Shown here piece after piece: positions 22,221-32,955 of a stretch of DNA of 64,000 bases. A model generated the notes under the pieces. It worked only from the letters and a program-made list of their open reading frames with translations. It searched no databases and was not told the origin of the DNA. A program made the translations under genes and the position numbers. This stretch comes from Nelumbo lutea (lineage: Eukaryota > Streptophyta > Magnoliopsida > Proteales > Nelumbonaceae): NCBI GenBank assembly GCA_022828595.1, contig JAKGHH010000004.1:83728270-83792269 (forward strand), read 5' to 3'. Position 1 is the stretch's first letter. Each line of letters begins with the position of its first letter.

Positions 22221-23536
22221 GACCTGCAATCTCAGAGGATGGCTGGAAGTGGCAATGAGGTGAACGGAATATATTTGCTGGACATACCGGATCGAGCTTT
22301 TGACCACCTCATGGAGTTGCCTTAGAGTCAGTTTTGTTAGAGTCTGTTAACAAAGTATTGTTATGTCACTTTCGGTTTGGTCATTTGTCATTTTCTGCTT
22401 TGAGTTATTTGTTTCCAGATATGTTTAAGGTAGTATCTTTATTGAGTCTTCATTGTGAGTCGTGTGAACTGGCAAAGCATTGTAGACATTCTTATTCAGT
22501 AAGCAATAAAAGATCTCTTTCTCCTTTTCATATTGTTCACTCTAACGTGTAGGGGCCATATCATTTGCCAACTATGGGGGCTTATAGGTACTTTATCCTT
22601 TTTATTGATGACTACTCTCGTTACACTTGGATTTATCTCATGAAATCCAGGGATGAAGTACAAACTGATGTGCAAAAATTTCATGAACTCATCCTCACCC
22701 AGTTTAACAATCGGATCAAAATATTCCGTTCTGATAATGCTAAGGAGTATTTTGAGAAAACCCTCTCCGCCTATCTTGAAACTTTTGGGGTTATTCATCA
22801 AAGTTCTTGTTCCTACACTCTACAATAGAATGGGGTGGCAGAAAGGAAGAATAGACATGGGGTTGAAGTTGCCATATCCCTCTTGTTTGCATCCCATGTT
22901 CCTATAAAATTTTGGGGAGATGTTGTTCTTACTGCTACTTTTTTGATCAACCGTATGCCCTCCTGAGTCCTTAACTTCAAAACCCCCTTTAGCCTTCTCT
23001 TCCCGGATGAGGATACTTTTTCTCTTCCTCTCCGTGTTTTTGGGTGCACTTGCTATGTGCTTATTCATAGTCATCAAAGGGACAAGTTTGAACCTAAGGC
23101 TCGTAAATGTGTTTTTCTGGGATATGCTTCCACACAGAAGGGATACTGTTGTTTTGATCCAGTTAGCGGCACCCGCTTTGTATCTTGGGATGTCACAATT
23201 GCTGAGTTGACTCCATTCTTTAGCATTTCTCCTGAGGGGGAGAAATCTGAAGAGCCCTTTGCTATGTTTCCAGTTGTTCCTCTTCCCATTCCTCTTGAGT
23301 CCTATCATGAGGTGTCTACTTCTCCCACTCGACCTACCTCCGATATTCCTATTCCTCCTCCTCCACCTCATTCTCCTATAATTCCTCCTCATCCTGTTCT
23401 CCAAAGTGGTACCAAAGGCACAGATTCAGACATGGGCAGGTTGTTTCCACTCCTACAGAAGATCCTCTTGCTCCTCCCATCATTATTGAGGTAACAGGTC
23501 AGCCTTCTTCTGACCCATCTACATCTTTCCCAGACC
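22221..23536 (+). pseudogene. Copia A2 integrase and proline-rich linker
   Basis: Zinc-binding pre-integrase part (HFRFGHLSFSALSYLF ... CESCELAKHCRH), then the core. The first catalytic site reads IVHSNV-stop-GP where the family has HSDVWGP, so Asp is Asn and Trp a stop (22551-22553). The second is FRSDNAKEY and the third NGVAERKNRH, after a stop at 22827-22829. The chromodomain-like RVFGCTCYVLIHSHQRDKFE block and a Pro-rich linker (23290-23400) follow. Confidence 0.9.
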
Positions 23537-25093
23537 TTGACCTTCCTATTGCTCTCCTCAAGGGCAAGCGGAAGTGTACAACCCATTGTATCTCCAAACA
23601 CCTGTCTTACAACCTTCTCTCTCCTTCCTACTACTCTTTTCCTGCTTCTGTTTCTTCCCATGGGACACCCAGGTCTGTACCAGAAGCCTTATCTAAACCT
23701 GAGTAGAGGGATGCTATGATGGCTGAACTGGATGCTTTGCATAAGAACCATACTTGGGATATTGTTGACTTGCCTGAAGGGAAGGAACTAGTGGGTTGTA
23801 AATGGGTGTTTACCATTAAATATCACTCTGATGGATCTATTGAGAGGTTTAAGGCTAGGCTGGTTGCTAAGGGCTACACTCAAATGTATGGTATTGACTA
23901 TCTTGAGACATTTGCTCCTGTAGCTAAGATGACCTCAGTCAGGGTTTTTTTATCTCTAGCCGCTACTTTTGATTGGCCCCTACACCCGTTTGATGTTAAA
24001 AATGCCTTCTTGAATGGAGACTTACATGAAGAGGTCTATATGTCTTTGCCTCTAGGGGTGTATGGGAAAGAAATACAGGGCAAGGTGTGTAAACTGCAGA
24101 AATCTATTTGTGGTCTCAAACAGTCTCGTCGGGCTTGGTTTGAGAGGTTTAGGGCTGCTCTTGTCTCTTTTGGCTACACACAAACTCAATCTTATCATAC
24201 CTTGTTCTTGAAGAGAAATGACTCTCTGGTGACCTTCTTGATAGTTTATGTTGATGATATTGTGGTCACGGGTAATGACACTCAAGAGGTCAGTAAACTA
24301 AAAAGATTTCTCAACTCTGAATTTGAGATCAAGGATTTGTGAGATGTTCGTATTTTTTGGGCATTGAAGTTGCTAGGTCTAAGGATGGTATCTTCATTTC
24401 TCAGCATAAATATATCCTTAACCTCCTTGTTGAGACTAGTAAACTTGGAGTTAAACCAATCTCCACTCCTATTGATCCAAGTCATAAGCTTTCTGCTACA
24501 GATGGTGAGCTTTTATCTGATAAGGGGATGTTTCAGACACAGCTTGGGAAGTTGTTATATCTTTGCATGACTCGGCCAGATATTTCCTATGCAGTAAGTG
24601 TTATTAGTCAATTTATGCATTCTCCCAGAGATACTCATTTAGCTGCTGCAGAAAGGGTTTTGTGTTACTTGAAAGGTACTCCAGGGAAAGGTATTCTATT
24701 TGCCAAACATGGACACATAAAGCTGGAAGTTTTTACTGATGCTAATTGGGCAGGATGTATTGATTATAGGAGATCCACCTCAGGTTATTGTGCTCTAATT
24801 GTTGGGAACATTGTGTCATGGAGGAGTAAGAAACAGTATGTAGTTGCTAGATTCTCAACTGAAGCTGAATACAGGGCAATGGCACATGGTGTGTTAGAAT
24901 TATTGTGGCTACGGTCCCTTTTAGAAGAATTGAGGTTGATAGAAATTTTATAAGGGAAAGAGTTTCCTCAGGAGAAGTTTGTTTGCCATTCATCACATCA
25001 GATGAACAATTGGCTGATATCTTGACCAAGAGAGTTCCAAGAGGGAAAATGACACACTATATAAGCAAGCTGGGCATGATTGACATTTATGCT
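23537..25093 (+). pseudogene. Copia A2 reverse transcriptase and RNase H
   Basis: RT blocks are [62 protein letters not shown], and an intact VYVDDIVVTGND near 24245-24280. A frameshift or stop occurs at 24340. RNase H has TDANWAGCIDYRRSTSGY but jumps from SLLEEL directly to IEVDRNFIRER near 24930. That drops the CDNKAAI block, with ATTGA as likely microhomology at the join. It ends KLGMIDIYAQL before the purine tract. Confidence 0.92.
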
Positions 25094-25108
25094 CAGCTTG
25101 AGGGGGAG

Positions 25109-25453
25109 TGTAAAGAGACTGGGCCGAATGGGTCCTGGTATCTTCTCTTGTAATATATTTTCTTTTCTTGTTGGCTAATGGGCCTCTCTTAATGGGCCTG
25201 TTATTTATTTTTGTTTAATCTCTTTATGTTACTACCTAGCTGGCCACCCACTTAAGGGCATACTTGTCATTACTCTAACATTCATTCTTAATAAAAAAGG
25301 ATTAGAGGAGAAAGGGAAGATAATTCGAATCTTCTTCTTCTCCCTTCTCTTTTCACCATCTTCTTCTCTTGTACTGCTGTTCTTACTTCTCTTCTTCCTT
25401 TTTCCCTCTAATCTTCAAATTTACACCTAATATTTGAGGACTGATTTACATCT
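25109..25453 (+). repeat. 3' LTR of copia A2
   Basis: 345 bp with the same ends as the 5' LTR. It follows GAGGGGGAG (25100-25108). Confidence 0.93.
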
Positions 25454-25458
25454 GGTCA

Positions 25459-26469
25459 GAACCAAAGGTGTGTGTCTAAGTCACAGTAGTAATAGGGAGT
25501 TGATTCTCCTGAGTAGCCATGTTTGCCAATAGTGAGCTTTCTTGTACCTTGCTGTCCTAACTTCTTATTCAAATCTGAACCTTGCTTCTTATTCAAATCG
25601 TGAGCCCATTTTGTCTTCCCATGAAGATCCTAACGTGTATCACAGGTGTGTCAGGGTTTCTGGCAATGGATGCACCATAGTTTATCTTTGTCATCCACCC
25701 TTATATGAAACTCCCCCTTCTTAAAGATATTTCCCCCACTTGTAGTAACATTCCCTTTCGCTGCCAACACAACCGCATCCTCTCCAGAATTATTCATCAA
25801 CATCCTTCTGCTTTCCTATAACTGTACTAATGCATAAACCTCCTGGACAGATGGAAGATCCTTGCTGCCTAGGATCTGGACTCTGATAGATTCACATACA
25901 GGACTCGAGCCATGGAGAAAAGCAAACACTCCTTGTTGGGAAACAAGTTTCTTGTACACTTTTGCATCTTCATCACACTTCCAGTCCACACTTTGATAAT
26001 GATCTAACTCCTTCCAGACAAAGGTCAAGTCTGAATAGTACATAGAAAGACTCTTCTCCCCCTGTTTACAAGTAGATGATTCTGCCTGTAACTGATAGAT
26101 TTTTACATAGTAACGTAGCTCAGAATAGGAAGATTTTGTCTATTCCCAAATCTCATAAGCCGTTTCAGCCCACATAAAGTTGCTTCTCACTTGAGGTTGC
26201 ATAGACACTAAAAGTCAAGACATGGCCATGTTGTTTTCTTGGTTCCATCTATCATACTTAGCACTCCCAGAATTAGGTTCTTTAATTCTCCCATTTATAT
26301 ATCCTATTTTTCCCCTTGCAGTAATGTATAACTTGATCCCTCTCGACCATTCTAAATAATTTAAGCCATCCAAGGGGATAAAAGCTATGGGAAAGGACAG
26401 ATCCACACCCCCACTTATTCCATTCTGCATTGAGGAAACACTGGATATTGCAGAATCTTCACCACTCAT
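25459..26469 (-). pseudogene. Copia C gag
   Basis: The start is ATG 26469 (MSGEDSAISSVSS), matching copia F's MSSEDSASSGVSS. The N-domain shows LDGLNYLEWSRGIKLYITAR and KIGYINGRIKEP. A stop follows NNMAMS (~26213). The middle block is KELDHYQSVDWKCDEDAKVY. The zinc knuckle CIHCQKP-stop-HT lies near 25640-25690 with a stop inside. The gag ends where A2 interrupts. Confidence 0.9.
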
Positions 26470-26596
26470 GATCACAGTTTCAGACCACTCTTAAAGTGGG
26501 CACAAAAACTTAAAAAGAGCAGTCTAACACCAAGAAAGAAAACACCTCCTTTTCCCTTCTGAAACTCAGCTCTTTAATAAAATAAAAAAAAAAAAG

Positions 26597-26830
26597 TTGT
26601 TGTTACAGCACTAACAGGTTATCTCTTGACCTACAGAATCAAATATAGCTGTTGTACAGCACTAACAGGTCATCTCTTGACCTATAGAAACAAATATGGC
26701 TGCTGTTGCAGCACATACAGGTCATCTCTTGACCTACACATCAAATATAGTTGCTGTCGTAGCATGTACAGGTCATCCCCTGACCTACAAGTTCATCATA
26801 AAGGCTGCTGTCGCAGCATCTACAGCCTAC
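26597..26830 (-). repeat. Four tandem ~52-bp repeats in the leader of copia C
   Basis: The motif CAGGT(C/T)ATC(T/C)C(T/C)TGACCTA recurs at about 26614, 26666, 26718 and 26769, with spacing of 52, 52 and 51. Each unit is a small palindrome (AGGTCA...TGACCT), three with TTGACC on the plus strand, i.e. a W-box core. Copia F has related AGGTCA/GACCT units in its leader (39970-40150). These may be transcriptional or RNA-structural elements. Confidence 0.75.
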
Positions 26831-27091
26831 ACAGGGATCAGCAGATCCCACAAAAAGGGAAAGAAAGAGGTGTTGATCACCTCACACCCAACAATCAGAC
26901 CTAGTACAGGTTCCGTCCTGGGACATGACCAGAAAAAAAAAGGAAAAAAGGAGGAAGGGATAGAAGTTACTTCGGTTCGTTGTAAAAAAAATTGGATCTT
27001 CAATAACCCAAACAGTAGCTGGCGAAGGAAGTTCTGATAGTCTGATGCGGAAGAGGTTCACTCGATCTCTCCTTTCAGATCTGATAGTCCC

Positions 27092-27103
27092 ACTTTGATA
27101 CCA
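27092..27103 (-). promoter_or_regulatory. Primer binding site of copia C
   Basis: TGGTATCAAAGT on the minus strand, abutting the LTR; one base off the common form. Confidence 0.88.
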
Positions 27104-27325
27104 CGTTATACAGGAGAGAAGAGAGGAAGAGAGGAGAGATTTGAGAGTCAAAAGATAAGGCTGGCGACACCAACTTTTAGTATTTATACTAGGGCGACAA
27201 AAGATTAACCGAATACAATAGTACCACTACATCAAATTAACACATACTTTTAGTAAAAAATAAAAGGAGGAAAATACAATAGTACCCCTTCGGTACTGTA
27301 CTTAAAGATTAACCGAATTTTAACA
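27104..27325 (-). repeat. 5' LTR of copia C
   Basis: 222 bp. The terminal dinucleotide is mutated (CG on plus where the partner has TG). It is longer than the partner because of an internal segment of about 35 bp near 27195-27255 that partly repeats its own end (GATTAACCGAAT). Confidence 0.88.
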
Positions 27326-27723
27326 CATATTTCTTGGTGATTCTCTTGTATCTTGGAAATGTAAGAAGCAACAAATTGTTTCCAAGTCATCCACTAAAGC
27401 AGAATATAGAGCCATGTCCTTAGTGTGCAGTGAGATTATTTGGCTCCAGTCACTCCTACATGACCTTAATATTGCTAAATCATCTCTTGTTCCTTTATTG
27501 GCTAACAATCTAAGTGCATCACAATTGCAGCTAATCCTGTCTTCCATGAAAGGACGAAGCACATTGAAGTGGATTGTCATTTTATAAGAAATCTCCTTAC
27601 TATCGGCAGATTTCATTGCTTCATGTATTGGCAAATATTTTCACAAAGGCTATGACTAGGGCCAGGCATTCCTTTCTAACGGACAAACCGATTATAGTGC
27701 CACTACATCAAATTGAGGGGGAG
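27326..27723 (+). pseudogene. Copia D RNase H, right piece
   Basis: Continues from 16546: LGDSLVSWKCKKQQIVSKSS, then TKAEYRAMSLVCSEIIWLQS, a decayed catalytic tract (ANN where CDN is expected), then [16 protein letters not shown]. Stops and small indels abound. The purine tract GAGGGGGAG precedes the LTR. Confidence 0.88.
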
Positions 27724-27936
27724 TGTAGAGATAGAGATAGTGAGGGCTGAATTGTAATTTTTCTTCTTGTTGCACCATTCGTTTTCTATTCTTTTTACCT
27801 TGTACATTACTTATTGTATTATAAGGACAAAAGTGTCTTTTTACATATTTTAATATAAATAGCCTCTTCTTGGTGTGGTCGACACATTAGACACCCCAAA
27901 TCTGCTGTGTTCTCTCTTGTACGAACGACATTGACA
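27724..27936 (+). repeat. 3' LTR of copia D (right border uncertain)
   Basis: It starts TGTAGAGATAGAG after the purine tract. The right end at ...CATTGACA (27936) is a guess, because no second LTR is present to define it. Confidence 0.55.
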
Positions 27937-28356
27937 GCCTACCCTTTGAAAGACTCGTATTTCATGTATTGACAGTCCACCAATATGATACGATACGACG
28001 GATAGGGCGTATCATGTCAAAATTTTGAACCTTGGAAGCACCACCCAACAGTTCCATTCACTCAACATAAAAGACATTTTTTTTAAAAAACATTCACTTA
28101 CTTTAAACACAACAATGTTAGAAGTTAGAACAAGCAACATTTATGTAGCTAAGCAATCAAGGCATTAAAACTATGAACAGAAAACATAAAGTAGTCCTGA
28201 TATTTAAAAAATCCGGGGCTTTAGAATGCCTAAAGATGGCATGAAATGATAAGGAATAAGTTATAATGGACCTACAAAGAAAACTTGTCACTCATCTATT
28301 CATATTGAAAAGAGATCAAGACAGGTTCTAATTTCTAAAATCTTAGAGAAACTTAC
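27937..28356 (-). other. OSCA intron 3, proximal end
   Basis: Contains a short tract with GATACGATACGACGG / GGGCGTATCATG near 27978-28015, similar in style to 52500-52610, and otherwise plain intron. It ends with the GTAAG donor of exon 3 at 28356. Confidence 0.5.
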
Positions 28357-28492
28357 TGTAAATTGATCCGGACGACGATTCTGAGATGCAAGAAAATGAA
28401 GCCTCATAGAAGCTATTTTATCATATTCTTTATAGAGCACATAGCATGTCCATATTGAAAAAATGTAAGACATCACCAAATGCACCCAAAAC
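28357..28492 (-). CDS. OSCA1-like: OSCA1-like coding exon 3
   Basis: 136 nt. The first base completes the Arg codon split with exon 2; the exon ends in phase 0. It encodes FWVHLVMSYIFSIWTCYVLY (second membrane helix), then KEYDKIASMRLHFLA and RRPDQFT, the family signature before the cytosolic domain. The acceptor TATACAG precedes 28492 and the donor GTAAG follows 28357. This exon is an island between two introns of about 20 kb each. Confidence 0.95.
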
Positions 28493-29584
28493 CTGTATAA
28501 CAAGAAAAAAAAAAAAAGATCAATCATTTGACAGTAAACAGAGATGATGTAAGTATCCAACACATCCATTAAAACTTGTATAGAAGGAAAAGACCAATCA
28601 TAAGACAGTAAAAGGAGTTAATATAATTATCCAACGCATTCCATTCATGACAGTACACAAAACAAAGCCACTATGATACATATGCAAAATCATACCAAAC
28701 CCTTGAAGAAATATGGGAAAACAATAAAATGACAGCCAGGTTGAAGAACAAAATCCTATTTGTACACCACACCAGAATTGCAAAGTGGACAACAAAGCCC
28801 AGAAAAAAAGGATTGAACAATCACAAAAATGAAAAACAAGATGGATGAGTTGAGAAAAGGAGAAACATAAGAAAGATTACAAGAGAACATTAACTAGTAT
28901 TCTAGCGACCATACTATCACATCTTTAATTGTTACCAGATCTACTTCTCTATCAGCTTGTTTAGCTTATTCTATCAAATGATTAACATCATGTAACTACT
29001 TTTCAATTGTTTCAACCAAACAAGGGGTGGTGTAGTAGTTATTCCATGAAATTTACTAACTTTAACATCTGCATGCATTTGGATCTCATTTTATTAGCAC
29101 ATCAATAGACAAGGATGAGAAATTGAAATCATCTAAAGCAAAACTGTATCATGGCATCACTTGAAACCACTGACATTTTTAAAAAGAAAAGAAACAGGTC
29201 TTGGCATCTGAACACGTGCATCACAAACTTTAAAGATAAACACCAATGTTTGTTGTTAAGATAAAGTTCAAGAACAGGAAGATGTTAAGCACCCAGATCC
29301 ATCATCAATGAGACAATTGCCCATGTCATTGCACTGTTGCAGTCCCTTGGACAACTCTTTCAAGTTCTGACCTGGAACAAGGGTTAAGGTTAATCCATTC
29401 AAAATAGAAGTAGTGGCTCAACCATAAATATGTATATTTTCTGCTGAAGTGAAAAATCAAGTCCAAATTACCTAAAAGAAAATTGGCAAGATTAAGCACT
29501 AGGGGAAGTGACAAAAGATTCATTCCTTATAATGGCTTGCTACATTTTAAGTAACCAAGATCAATTTATACAGACCACTTAAAA
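28493..29584 (-). other. OSCA intron 2, distal part; nothing recognised
   Basis: About 1.1 kb of AT-rich intron with short shadow frames only. It holds the branch and acceptor of exon 3 at its left end. Confidence 0.55.
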
Positions 29585-30254
29585 ATTTACTCAACTCAGC
29601 ATCAATCCCAACAATTTGGGGTTGTCTACATGAATCATATCCCACCTTTCCAATCTATCAAGAACCATATTTCCTATTAAATAGATAGACCTTAGGTCAT
29701 TTCTTACCACATCAATCCAAGTTTTCTTTGTTCTTCTCCTTGCTCTTTTGGTCCCTTCTACTTTCAACAGGTCACTCCTAGTGCAGTCATTAATCATCTA
29801 TGGACATAGACAAGCCATCTCAATTGAATTTCCGTCATTTCCAATTGCTCAGCACTTTGCTCAATATAATATTGCTAGTCTTCTAGCAACCTTAAAGAAT
29901 GTTTCTTTTTTGACTCATTTGTATGTATGGGTCATAAAAAAAACCAGATAAACTCCTTCATTTTATCCAACCTAGCTCTAATCTTATTTCTCTCTCATTA
30001 CAGATAATCAATTCAAGGTAACAAAAGTGATCAGTTTGATCTTAACTACACCTCCATTTTTAGTACTCTTTCCACTGAAATTGCAATATATGTTTTTTCG
30101 GGTCCATAGCATCTATCAATCATTCTAGCTTTACATTTAGTCCATCTTTACTCTTGTCAATCAAATACTATATCATTAACAAACAACATAGACCACAGGA
30201 TATAAATGTTTAGTTAGTTCATCCATTATTAATGCAAACAGATTTATGCTAACC
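29585..30254 (-). pseudogene. RTE-type LINE reverse transcriptase relic (R2)
   Basis: Reading leftward from 30254 come eroded QGSALSPYLFAL and MDELTKHL tracts, then an RRRTKKTWIDVVRNDLR basic tail near 29740 and IHVDNPKLLG at the end. This order matches the C-terminal half of plant RTE reverse transcriptases, with the thumb region deleted. The A-rich 3' end lies near 29585. The upstream piece is at 45572-45604, separated by the L1 insertion. Confidence 0.72.
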
Positions 30255-30431
30255 TTGGGTGTAATTCATTATAATTAGAAACTTCATCTGTCCTACAGGT
30301 GTCATTCAGAGATCTTCTCATCATAGCCAAAGCTCAGAAGCAGTAAGAAAGCCATGCTAATTTGGAGTTGCATACCTTTTGCTATCTGCTGGAATTTATG
30401 TAAGGAAAGAAATAGAAGAGTTTTTGAAGAT
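30255..30431 (+). pseudogene. L1 LINE fragment, left piece
   Basis: Codons IWSCIPFAICWNLCKERNRR then VFED correspond to the zf-RVT/C-terminal zone of plant L1 ORF2. They continue across copia G at 45304 (KAWNLDRLVAAVAKSVSDW). The whole L1 insert is flanked by a perfect 16-bp repeat, CAGATTTATGCTAACC, at 30239-30254 and 45572-45587: its target duplication within RTE relic R2. It is severely 5' truncated. Confidence 0.8.
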
Positions 30432-30777
30432 AGATGAAAAACAGTCTTTTGAGAATAGAGGACTGTTTAGAACAAATGCAGAAATCAAAATAAAATAACG
30501 GAAATCATTCTTCTAAGGAAGAGAAGATGAAGAAGAAGATGGCGGCAATAGGGGTTCAGAGTAAGAGAGTTTCGAACCGTAATCTCACTCTTACACCCCT
30601 AACACTATTTTATTAAGTTAAACTTTGATAATTTACAGAGAGGCCCTTAGTTGGGCAAGAAATTAAAAGAACATAACATAGAAAGAATAGGGCCAGAATA
30701 AGGCCCATTACAGTAAAGAATATAAAAGATAAAAAAGGATAAACAGCCTATGGGCCATTCGGCCCATCTTCTCTATA
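30432..30777 (-). repeat. 3' LTR of copia G
   Basis: 346 bp, close to the 348-bp partner at 44956-45303; the first dinucleotide is TA on the minus strand where the partner has TG. It abuts CTCCCCCTC (purine tract on minus). Confidence 0.9.
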
Positions 30778-30785
30778 CTCCCCCT

Positions 30786-31908
30786 CAAGTTGAGCATAGA
30801 TGTCAATCATGCCAAGCTTGCCAGTATCATGTTGAAGTTTAGCCTTGGGAATGCCTTGGTGAGGAAATCTGCTAACTGTCCTTCAGAGGTGATGAAAGGT
30901 AGACACATTTCACCAGAAGCCACTCTTTCTCTTATTAAGTGTCTATCAACTTCAATATGCTTAGTTTTGTCATGTTGTACTGGGTTGTGAGCAATGTTGA
31001 TGGCGGCCTAATTATTACAGTATAACATCATTGGCTTATCATGCTCAATCCCCAGTTCCTCCATCAATGATTTTAGCCACAATAGTTAAGAAACTCCATG
31101 TGCCATGGCTTTGTATTCTGCTTCTACTAAAGATCGAGCAACAACAGATTGTTTCTTGCTTCTCCAAGAGACAATATTACCTGCCACCAAGCTGCAGTAC
31201 CCAGAAGTAGATCTTCTGTCATCAATGTTTCCAGTCCAGTCAGCATCCGTATAGGCTTCAAGTTTCATATGGCCATGCTTGGCAAGCAGAATTCCCTTTC
31301 TAGGGGAGCCCTTCAAATAACACAGAATTCGCTCTGCTACTGCCATATGAGTATCCCGGGGAGCATGCATGAATTAGCTGATGCAACTGACAGCATATGC
31401 AATGTCAGGCTGAGTCATGCATAGATAAAGAATTTTTCCAAGGAGTCTCTGGAAGACTCTTTTGTCTTCTAACAATATTCCATCTGAAGCAGAGAGTTTA
31501 TGATTCATATCAATAGGAGTAGCAACTGGTCTAGAACCCATCTTCCCTGTTTCAGAGAGCAAATCAAGAACATACTTCCTCTGAGAGATAAGAATCCCAT
31601 CCTTGGATCTAGCAACTTCTACGCCAAGAAAGTATCTCAATTCCCCCAGATCTTTGATCTCAAACTCTTTATGAAGAAAAGAATTGAGATCATTAATTCC
31701 TGAGACATCATTACCAGTCACAACAATATCATCAACATACACAATCAGGTAAACTGCTAGGAATCCTCTCCTCTTCACAAAGAGAGTATGATCATCAGAC
31801 TGTGTCTATACATAGCCAAAGTTAACAAGGGCAGCCCTAAACCTCTCAAACCATGCTCTAGGGGACTGTTTTAGTCCATAAAGAGATCTCATCAACTTGC
31901 ATACCTTT
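30786..31908 (-). pseudogene. Copia G reverse transcriptase end and RNase H
   Basis: From 31908: [20 protein letters not shown], a stop in TQSDDHT context near 31806, then an intact VYVDDIVVTGND near 31720 and YFLGVEVARSKDGI. RNase H shows TDADWTGNIDDRRSTSGY, SWRSKKQSVVARS, MLYCNN (CDN lost) and KLGMIDIYAQL. A stop lies at 31374. The RT is split from its first half by copia H. Confidence 0.92.
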
Positions 31909-31913
31909 CCTTT

Positions 31914-32204
31914 TGTTAGAATGCTCGAGTCAGGGGTATTTTGGTCATTCTGGTTTATCTTCTTGAAAGTGAAAGGTCTATTGTATCTGAGTTTAAGTTA
32001 TGTGTCCCATCTTATATGAGGGACAAAACTGTCTTTCTTGTAACTCTAACTTTTATGAATAAAATTCAAGTGGGTCGGCTAGGAGAGTGATTTTTTTACA
32101 CATTCTCTCTTCTAGTCTGGCCAAATACTCTTCTTCTTCTTTCTCTTTTCTTTCTTCTTCCTTCTTCTCTACTTTAACCTAGAATCATCTAGGGTTTATT
32201 CACA
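31914..32204 (+). repeat. 5' LTR of copia H
   Basis: 291 bp, TGTTAGAATGC...TTATTCACA, followed directly by the primer site. It contains a pyrimidine-rich block near its 3' end. Confidence 0.92.
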
Positions 32205-32216
32205 TGGTATCAGAGC
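32205..32216 (+). promoter_or_regulatory. Primer binding site of copia H
   Basis: TGGTATCAGAGC, perfect initiator-Met complement. The leader runs to 32955. Confidence 0.93.
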
Positions 32217-32955
32217 TGTAAGGTTGTATCCTTATTTCTTTCTTGTTGCTGTTCTCTTTCTGGGTTCGCCGCCAACTTTCACAGTCATCTTCTTTTTCGA
32301 CTGACCTGAGTGGAGGTTCGATAAAGGGGCTGAAAAGGAGCTGTCGTTTTGTGGGCCTGGAGGTGAGAATGCCTCCGGTCGTTGTTGTGGTGGTTGTTGA
32401 AGTGGTATACTAAACCCTCTATTCAGTATCGAAGAGGGTTGAATGTGGACAGGTATGAAGGTATGAACACTATTGTTGTTTGTCCAAATAAGGGACTGTG
32501 AATGTTTTCTTTTTGCTTCAAAAGTTGGTTGTGGTGATGCTCGGTGTGACTGATATGCATTTCAGTCGTGTTTCTCTGCATTTCTCTTCATATGTATGCT
32601 GAAAGAAGAGTTGTCGACTGCTGAAGTTCACAACAACAGTAGATTGGTGGAGGTTGTGTCGTGGTGATTGGTGGTGGTGGTGGTTGTGTCCTAGACCTTG
32701 TGTGTAATCAGTTCTGCAGTGTGTAGCCCAAGTGTTTGATGTGAAGACTGAGTGATTTCAGTCTTAGTGTGTTGATGGTGAATGGTTCTGCAGTGTGCAG
32801 CCCGGGTGTTTGATGTGAAGACTGAGTGATTTCAGCCTTAGTGTGTGGTGTGTAATGTGTATTTAAAGAAACTAGGGTTGGTGGTGTTATAAGTGAGATA
32901 AGCCTTGTGAAAGAGTGTGAGGTTGTGTTGTATATTTGAAGGTGAAATAATTGAG

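Larger units (their letters stand above)
20051..25453 (+). mobile_element. Copia element A2, nested in copia C
   Basis: A 5,403-bp element with perfect 5-bp duplications GGTCA (20046-20050 and 25454-25458), which fix both borders. The LTRs start TGTAAAGAG and end ACATCT, so the ends are TG...CT; shifting the border to TTACA would destroy the duplication. It is the same family as A1 and related to G. Coding order is standard. Lesions include a frameshift in gag, stops in integrase and RT, Asp to Asn in the integrase, and a deletion that removes the RNase H DNK block. Confidence 0.95.
16547..27325 (-). mobile_element. Copia element C, host of nested copia A2
   Basis: The LTRs lie at 16547-16733 and 27104-27325, with perfect 5-bp duplications CATAT on both sides. 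Without the nested A2 (5,403 bp plus its duplication) it measures 5,371 bp. It is inserted in copia D and lies in the same orientation as the OSCA gene. The internal order is normal. The protein is closest to copia F in this window. Lesions hit several catalytic sites (protease, integrase, RT), so it is dead. Confidence 0.93.
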
